NCBI GenBank assembly: GCA_030268105.1
Contig: BSDZ01000013.1
Coordinates: forward strand, 362,501 to 426,500
Origin: Volvox africanus
Lineage: Eukaryota; Chlorophyta; Chlorophyceae; Chlamydomonadales; Volvocaceae
Direction: 5' to 3'
Length of the DNA: 64,000 bases
The notes beneath the pieces were generated by a model. It saw nothing but the letters and a program-made list of their open reading frames with translations. It did not search any database and was not told the origin of the DNA. Positions 62,002 through 64,000 of the stretch are shown piece after piece (within the stretch, counting starts at the first letter, position 1; each line of letters begins with the position of its first letter). Both the position numbers and the translations under genes were made by a program.

Positions 62002-64000
62002 CTAATATTCGCCCTCCTCGTACTCATCATCGTACTCGTCTGGGGAGATCGGGGCGATCTCTCCGGTGAACCACTCCACTGCCCGGGGTATGACCTTTCG
62101 AGGTGCAGAGGGGAAAGGGGGGTTGAGAGGAAGAGTTCATGGTTAGGTTTTCGTTTCCGAGTCTATGTAACCATGCCAACCACCAACCACCAACGTCCAA
62201 CTACCTCACCTGATCCTTGATTGCAAATCCAATATCGAAGTCATTCGCGAGGGCCTCCTCGACCTCCTCAAGCTCCTCCTCGCTCATACTAGTGGCCTCA
62301 GCTTCCGTCGGAACCTGGAAGTGTGAAAGTGTGAACAGGAAAGGGTAATTTCGAAACGACAACCAAGTCACAGCCTGATACAAGCTGGCCCCTCACAAAA
62401 TTCGTACGATTGTACTGCTGAAACCTGACTAAGAACTGAAACAGGGGACAAGATGCGCACAGGGGACGGGAGTTAGGGAGGGGGCAGTTTGCCCGAAGCG
62501 AACCGTTAACGGATCCAAAACAACTGAAATTATATAACTTCCGATTAGGTTCTAAAATATACAATGCCGTACCTTTGGTGGGTCAAAGATAGTGAAGAAG
62601 GAGTCGCAAGGTACCTTCTCCACCACGAAGGCGGGCTTGGACTTTTCACCCTGTGATGGTTTCGGGGCGTGGCATGGCGTGGCGGTTGCACTGGGTTTGA
62701 CGACGACGATATTCCCCCTAAGGGGGGCGTCGAGGTGTCGAAAGACGGGCAACACCCCCCCCTTAGTCATGCACTTGACGGAGTTGGTTTGACGGATGTG
62801 TGTTGTGGTAGTAATTTAATTTAATTTACTACTACTATTATAATATTAGTAGTATTTATTTATTTATGGAGGAAGAGCCCTCCCCTTCGTCACGCTCTCT
62901 TTCTGGCCCTTTCGCAAGCGGGACGTTTCCTCTTCACCCCTTACTCACGTAAATACACACATAGACCCCGAATCTGCAGTTTTTCATTTCCCGTCTTCCC
63001 CGTACCCCAACCTCTCTCCATTCTCCCCCTCACCTTGCCCCCCTTGACCCTCCTCTTGGTTTCTTCCACGGTGACATCACGGCCCTCTTTCCAAGAAATG
63101 GAGGTGCCCGTAAAACGCTTGGGTACGACATCATCCTCGGGCTCCAGGACGTAAACCTTTTCCAAAATCTGTCAGGAAACACCAAAACAGGAAAAACACA
63201 CATTCATAAATCTGTCAAAGCACCGAATTGTGTCGCAAGTTATCAGGCGACGTGATGACGTGTACGACTGGTAGTTATGGGCCCCCCTAGATATTCTGCG
63301 AGGGGAAACCGGAAACCAGTCTCCGCCCCTTCCGTACCACCCCGTCAAGCTGCCGTACCCTGTTGGAGAAGTGCGGGTTGTCTGCTCGGAAGTAGAAGAG
63401 CAGCTTGAACCCTCGCTCCTCGCCAAGTAGCACCTGGCTGCGGACATCCTGTGGGCCGAGGGGTGAGGGCGGCAGGTGGGCGCAAGCGGGCGAGCGTGTG
63501 TGTATGTGTCTGTGCGTGTATATGTGCGTGTGTGTATGTGTGTGTGTGTGTGTGTGCGCGCACATGCATAGACATGGACATGAACATCAGACATACACGT
63601 GCAAGACATAAACGCTTACACACGCACAGACTCACACACAAATCCTAAAACCCTAACTAAGGAGAGGGTCCTCACCTCCAGGTACTTGAGCACCTCGCTG
63701 TCGCGCTCGGTGATGAAGGGCCCGACCTTGTTGTGGTTGGCCAGGGCGTTTAGCCAGAAATCAGGTACAGGGCCGTCTGCGGATGAATCCAGATTTGGAT
63801 TCGAAATCCGGATCAGGTGAGCACCTAAAATTCTCGTGTTGCTTAGTTGCTCAGAATCCAAACCTGGATTTTGGATCGATATCTCTCATTTTGGCTTGGC
63901 GACCACCAGTACCCGCCCTCCCCAGATTTCCGCCACTTATGTACGACACAAAGCCCACAACCACTTCGGACAAGGCCGAAGTATATTGAAAAATACCACC
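62002..64000 (-). CDS. NAP1: Nucleosome assembly protein (NAP1 family), N-terminus outside window
   Basis: Histone chaperone that binds H2A-H2B and shuttles or deposits it on DNA. Six 3' exons are seen, all in phase: 63776-63676, 63448-63359, 63168-63034, 62650-62573, 62314-62210, 62094-62002, about 199 residues. Family blocks in order: VPDFWLNALANH and ITERDSEVLKYL; GFKLLFYFRADNPHFSN; FTGTSISWKEGRDVT; VPCDSFFTIFDPP; an acidic helix SEEELEEVEEAL with NDFDIGFAIKD; and the end VIPRAVEWFTGEIAP followed by a short acidic Asp/Glu/Tyr tail. The stop is TAG at 62004-62002. The acidic tail is much shorter than in animal and yeast NAP1. Sequence 63777-64000 reads as intron, so the dimerisation helix lies beyond the right edge. 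Confidence 0.93.
63498..63565. repeat. GT microsatellite in NAP intron
   Basis: A GT/TG run with CG and AT interruptions, just inside the intron between NAP exons 63776-63676 and 63448-63359. Confidence 0.8.

Overview
The window reads as nuclear DNA of a green alga, most likely a volvocine/chlamydomonadalean. The genes are densely split: 31, 15, 10 or more, 16, 12 and 6 or more exons. Introns have clear GT...AG borders, exons are GC-rich, Ala/Gly-rich insertions interrupt conserved proteins, and simple repeats are abundant in introns. There is no operon structure, Shine-Dalgarno sequence, rRNA, tRNA or CRISPR array that I can see.

Layout. (1) 1-18657, minus: nearly all of a very large BIG-type ARF-GEF with a Sec7 domain; only the extreme C-terminus is missing. 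(2) 18658-20603: intergenic, with a perfect 41-copy CCCTAT array. (3) 20604-28639, minus: a mitochondrial intermediate peptidase (M3 metallopeptidase). Its introns carry two large pyrimidine-rich arrays, a short transposase fragment and a MITE-like inverted-repeat element. (4) 30837-35200, minus: a choline-transporter-like (SLC44) membrane protein. (5) 35201-39831: a gene-poor, AT-richer stretch with three related hairpin modules and one doubtful small gene. (6) 39832-46581, plus: translation initiation factor eIF3 subunit c, complete in 16 phase-consistent exons. (7) 46582-54311: gene-poor, holding a decayed Copia retrotransposon and a C-terminal fragment of a bacterial-type hexapeptide acetyltransferase in AT-rich DNA. 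(8) 54312-59712, minus: a coiled-coil protein of trichoplein/cilia-associated type. (9) 59713-62001: no convincing gene. (10) 62002 to beyond the right edge, minus: a NAP-family histone chaperone, 3' part only.

The genes are unrelated housekeeping functions (vesicle traffic, mitochondrial protein maturation, membrane transport, translation initiation, cilium structure, chromatin) and show no joint pathway. Exon joins were worked out by hand from splice signals, reading phase and family similarity. All joins in BIG, eIF3c, the coiled-coil gene and the visible NAP exons keep phase. One MIP junction may be short of two residues, and two junctions in the transporter could not be phased.

The most interesting observations are two AT-rich, bacterial-looking gene fragments: a transposase piece in an MIP intron and an acetyltransferase C-terminus near 52 kb. 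Others are the pyrimidine-sense orientation of all three large intronic arrays, a miRNA-precursor-like intronic hairpin, and a brefeldin-sensitive signature in the Sec7 domain. I found no convincing new multi-gene system.
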